Origin: Sediminicola sp. YIK13
Lineage (GTDB): Bacteria; Bacteroidota; Bacteroidia; Flavobacteriales; Flavobacteriaceae
Length of the DNA stretch: 64,000 bases
Direction: 5' to 3'
Assembly: GCF_001430825.1 (NCBI RefSeq)
Contig: NZ_CP010535.1
Location: 3,142,501-3,206,500, forward strand
This document shows positions 61,606-64,000 of this stretch, one piece after another. The position numbers and the translations under genes are program-made. How positions within the stretch are numbered: the first letter of the stretch is position 1; every line of letters starts with the position of its first letter. The notes beneath the pieces were generated by a model. It was not told the origin of the DNA, did no database searches, and saw nothing but the letters and a program-made list of their open reading frames with translations.

Positions 61606-64000
61606 TGAAATTCACAGAAGCCAAATTAGAGCAAGCATTTATAGAGCTTTTAGGAAATGAAGGCTATCCACATTTTGTGGGCAGTAGTTTGGTACGTTCA
61701 AGCGAAGATGAAGTACTCATTGAGGAAGACCTAAAAACCTACTTGCTCACTCGCTATGAGAATGCTAACCTAACCGAAACAGAAGCTCAATCCATTATTC
61801 TGCAACTCAAAACCCTTTCTTCGGCAGACCTTTACGAAAGCAACAAAAAAATAATGCAGTGGTTGGCAGACGGTTTTATTCTGAAACGAGAAGACCGCAC
61901 CCAAAAAGACATTCATATTTCGCTTATTGATTATGCAGGTTTAGACCGTCAACGGCAAAGTGAAAATTTAGACATTATTGCCGCTGAACCCGAAGAACAA
62001 TATCCACCTGATACCAATATTTACAAGTTTGTCAACCAATTGGAAATTGTTGGCACAGAAAGACGTATTCCAGACGGCATTTTATACATCAATGGTTTGC
62101 CTGTGGTGGTTTTTGAGTTTAAAACAGCCATTCAAGAAAACACCACCATTCACAAAGCTTTTGTTCAATTAACAACTCGTTACAAAAGAGACATTCCCGA
62201 GCTTTTTAAATACAATGCCTTTTGCATCATCAGTGATGGTGTAAACAACAAAGCAGGCTCGTTCTTTGCCCCTTATGAATTTTACTATGCTTGGCGTAGA
62301 ATTGCGGGTTTGGCCAAAGATGTGGACGGCATAAACAGTATGTTCACTTTGGTTCAAGGAATGCTGCATAAAAACCGCTTGCGAGACATTATTCAGAACT
62401 TCATCTACATTCCAGATTCATCCAAAAAAGACGAAAAAATCGTTTGTCGCTATCCGCAGTATTACGCAGCTCGCAGTTTATACGAAAACATCAAAAAAGC
62501 TGAAAAACCACAAGGAGACGGAAAAGGCGGAACTTACTTTGGAGCTACAGGAAGCGGAAAGAGTTTTGCAATGCTTTATCTCACTCGTTTGTTGATGAAA
62601 AGCAAGCATTTTGAAAGTCCAACCATTGTTCTCATTACCGACAGAACCGATTTAGACGACCAACTTTCAGGGCAATTTACCAATGCCAAGCAATTCATTG
62701 GAGATAATGCGGTAGAAAGTGTTGAAAGCAGAGCCGATTTGAGAACCAAAATGCAAGGCAGAAATAGCGGTGGCGTGTTCTTGACCACTATTCATAAGTT
62801 TACAGAAGACACCGAACTGCTTACCGAAAGAACCAATGTGATTTGTATTTCAGATGAAGCCCACAGAAGCCAAACCAATCTCGACCAGAAAGTAAAAGTC
62901 ACCAAAGATGGAGTTAAGAAAACCTACGGTTTTGCTAAATATTTACACGATTCATTGCCCAATGCCACCTTTGTAGGATTCACAGGTACGCCAATAGATG
63001 CCACTTTGGACGTGTTCGGAAAAGTAGTAGATGCTTACACAATGACGGAATCTGTTAGAGATGAAATTACGGTTCGCATAGTCTATGAAGGAAGAGCAGC
63101 TAAGGTAGCCTTGCACAATAGCGAATTAGAGAAAATTGAAAAATATTACGAAGAAGCAGCCGAAGCAGGAGCCAATGAATACCAAATAGAAGAAAGCAAA
63201 AAGGCAACGGCTACAATGAACGCCATTTTAGGCGACCCAGACCGCTTGCTTAAATTGGCGCAAGACTTTGTTCAGCACTATGAAAACAGAGTAAACGAAG
63301 GAGCTACTGTTAAAGGGAAAGCAATGTTTGTTTGCAGTAGCCGTGAAATTGGCTACGAGTTTTACAAAAATGTAATCGCTTTAAGACCTGAATGGGCGGA
63401 AATAAGAATTGCTGAAGAAGTAGCTGTTTTAACAGACAAGGACAAAAGGGAAATCAAACCAATGGAGCGAATCAAAATGATAATGACCAGAGGAAAAGAC
63501 GACCCAAAAGAAATGTACGATTTGCTCGGCACAAAAGAATACCGCAAGGAATTGGACAGACAGTTTAAAAATGAAAAATCTAATTTCAAGATTGCCATTG
63601 TGGTAGATATGTGGCTTACAGGTTTTGATGTGCCGTTTTTGGATTCCATTTACATTGACAAGCCTATTCAGCAACACAATTTGATTCAGACCATTTCAAG
63701 AGTTAACCGAAATTTTGAAGGCAAAAACAAAGGTTTGGTTATAGATTACATTGGCATCAAAAAGGCTATGAATATGGCTCTTGCCAAATACAACAAAGGC
63801 GAAAGAGAAAACTTTGAAGACATCCAAGAATCGCTCATAATTGTAAGAAATCATTTAGACCTTTTAGCCAAAGTCTTCCATAAGTTTGACAGTTCAAAAT
63901 ATTTCGGTGGCGCAACTTTGGAGCAGTTAAACACCTTGAATATGGCTGCTGAATATGTTCAGTTGACCAAAGACTTGGAAACCCGATTTATGGGCTTGGT
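61605..64000 (+). CDS. hsdR: Type I restriction endonuclease subunit HsdR, 3' partial
   Basis: Starts at the ATG that overlaps the TAA of the preceding gene (TAATG) and is open for 798 codons to the right edge. N-terminal nuclease: PDGILYINGLPVVVFEFK with Asp157, Glu171 and Lys173 forms the PD-ExK site. Motor: Walker A YFGATGSGKSFAML near residue 313, DEAH at 417-420 (ICISDEAHRSQTN), FVGFTGTPID, and later helicase motifs (FVCSSREIGYEFYKN, WLTGFDVPFLDSIYIDKP, QTISRVNRNFEGKNKGLVID). It translocates DNA and cuts non-methylated targets. The C-terminal part that binds HsdM lies outside the window. Confidence 0.92.
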   Translation, partial: MKFTEAKLEQAFIELLGNEGYPHFVGSSLVRSSEDEVLIEEDLKTYLLTRYENANLTETEAQSIILQLKTLSSADLYESNKKIMQWLADGFILKREDRTQKDIHISLIDYAGLDRQRQSENLDIIAAEPEEQYPPDTNIYKFVNQLEIVGTERRIPDGILYINGLPVVVFEFKTAIQENTTIHKAFVQLTTRYKRDIPELFKYNAFCIISDGVNNKAGSFFAPYEFYYAWRRIAGLAKDVDGINSMFTLVQGMLHKNRLRDIIQNFIYIPDSSKKDEKIVCRYPQYYAARSLYENIKKAEKPQGDGKGGTYFGATGSGKSFAMLYLTRLLMKSKHFESPTIVLITDRTDLDDQLSGQFTNAKQFIGDNAVESVESRADLRTKMQGRNSGGVFLTTIHKFTEDTELLTERTNVICISDEAHRSQTNLDQKVKVTKDGVKKTYGFAKYLHDSLPNATFVGFTGTPIDATLDVFGKVVDAYTMTESVRDEITVRIVYEGRAAKVALHNSELEKIEKYYEEAAEAGANEYQIEESKKATATMNAILGDPDRLLKLAQDFVQHYENRVNEGATVKGKAMFVCSSREIGYEFYKNVIALRPEWAEIRIAEEVAVLTDKDKREIKPMERIKMIMTRGKDDPKEMYDLLGTKEYRKELDRQFKNEKSNFKIAIVVDMWLTGFDVPFLDSIYIDKPIQQHNLIQTISRVNRNFEGKNKGLVIDYIGIKKAMNMALAKYNKGERENFEDIQESLIIVRNHLDLLAKVFHKFDSSKYFGGATLEQLNTLNMAAEYVQLTKDLETRFMGL

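Noticed and set aside
1-64000. CRISPR array
   Set aside because: No regularly spaced short repeats with unique spacers were seen; the only repeated blocks are the fibre tails and cargo flanks.

Overview
The window comes from a member of the Bacteroidota, most likely a marine-type Flavobacteriia. The signs are an AT-rich genome, poor Shine-Dalgarno signals, many Sec and lipoprotein signal peptides ending in AQ or a C-box, DUF6443-type RHS proteins, Bacteroidetes-type Tra proteins (TraE to TraN) and a BfmA/BtgA mobilization gene. No rRNA, tRNA, CRISPR array or intact insertion sequence was seen.

Region 1 (1-34.5 kb) is a large surface/secretion locus. Two split RHS systems are present. Each has a signal-peptide YD-repeat shell protein (732-3971 and 19225-24723), a second signal-peptide protein with the RHS core and a unique C-terminal tip (3975-7643 and 24744-28481), and a small downstream gene that may encode the immunity protein (lipoprotein at 7643; 54-residue membrane protein at 28491). 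The first tip carries an HExxH metalloprotease-like motif. Between the two systems lies a tandem array of eight exported fibre-like proteins (8974-17392), plus a partial ninth at the left edge. They have different N-termini but a shared C-terminal cassette with a coiled coil. An OmpH/Skp-like periplasmic protein and two lipoproteins follow. After the second RHS pair come two lipoproteins and a type II secretion/type IV pilus-like set: an inner-membrane protein, a beta-helix protein, two pseudopilins and GspF. No ATPase or secretin is visible. I propose that the fibres, shell, toxin tips, chaperone and pseudopilus form one export or delivery apparatus; this is inference from gene order.

Region 2 (34.5-57.1 kb) is an integrative or mobilizable conjugative element. 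It has an oriT-like hairpin region, an accessory mobilization protein, a MobB-type relaxase and a VirD4-like coupling protein on the plus strand, and a traE-F-G-I-J-K-M-N transfer operon on the minus strand. Related palindromes lie upstream of both operons, suggesting one regulator for both. Two small genes at the left side look frameshifted. Between the mob and tra modules sits cargo: an orphan protein, a TPR histidine kinase with a LytTR response regulator, two unknown proteins (one with a CNF1-like Cys/His pattern), and a 1270-residue YobI/KAP-like membrane P-loop NTPase. Related non-coding repeats occur on both sides of the 39.8-44.9 kb cargo block.

Region 3 (57.1-64 kb) is a defence operon: hsdM, hsdS, a four-helix membrane protein and a soluble protein that look like KwaA and KwaB of the Kiwa anti-phage system, then hsdR running off the right edge. 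All five genes overlap by 1-11 bases, so Kiwa-like genes appear to be built into a type I restriction operon.
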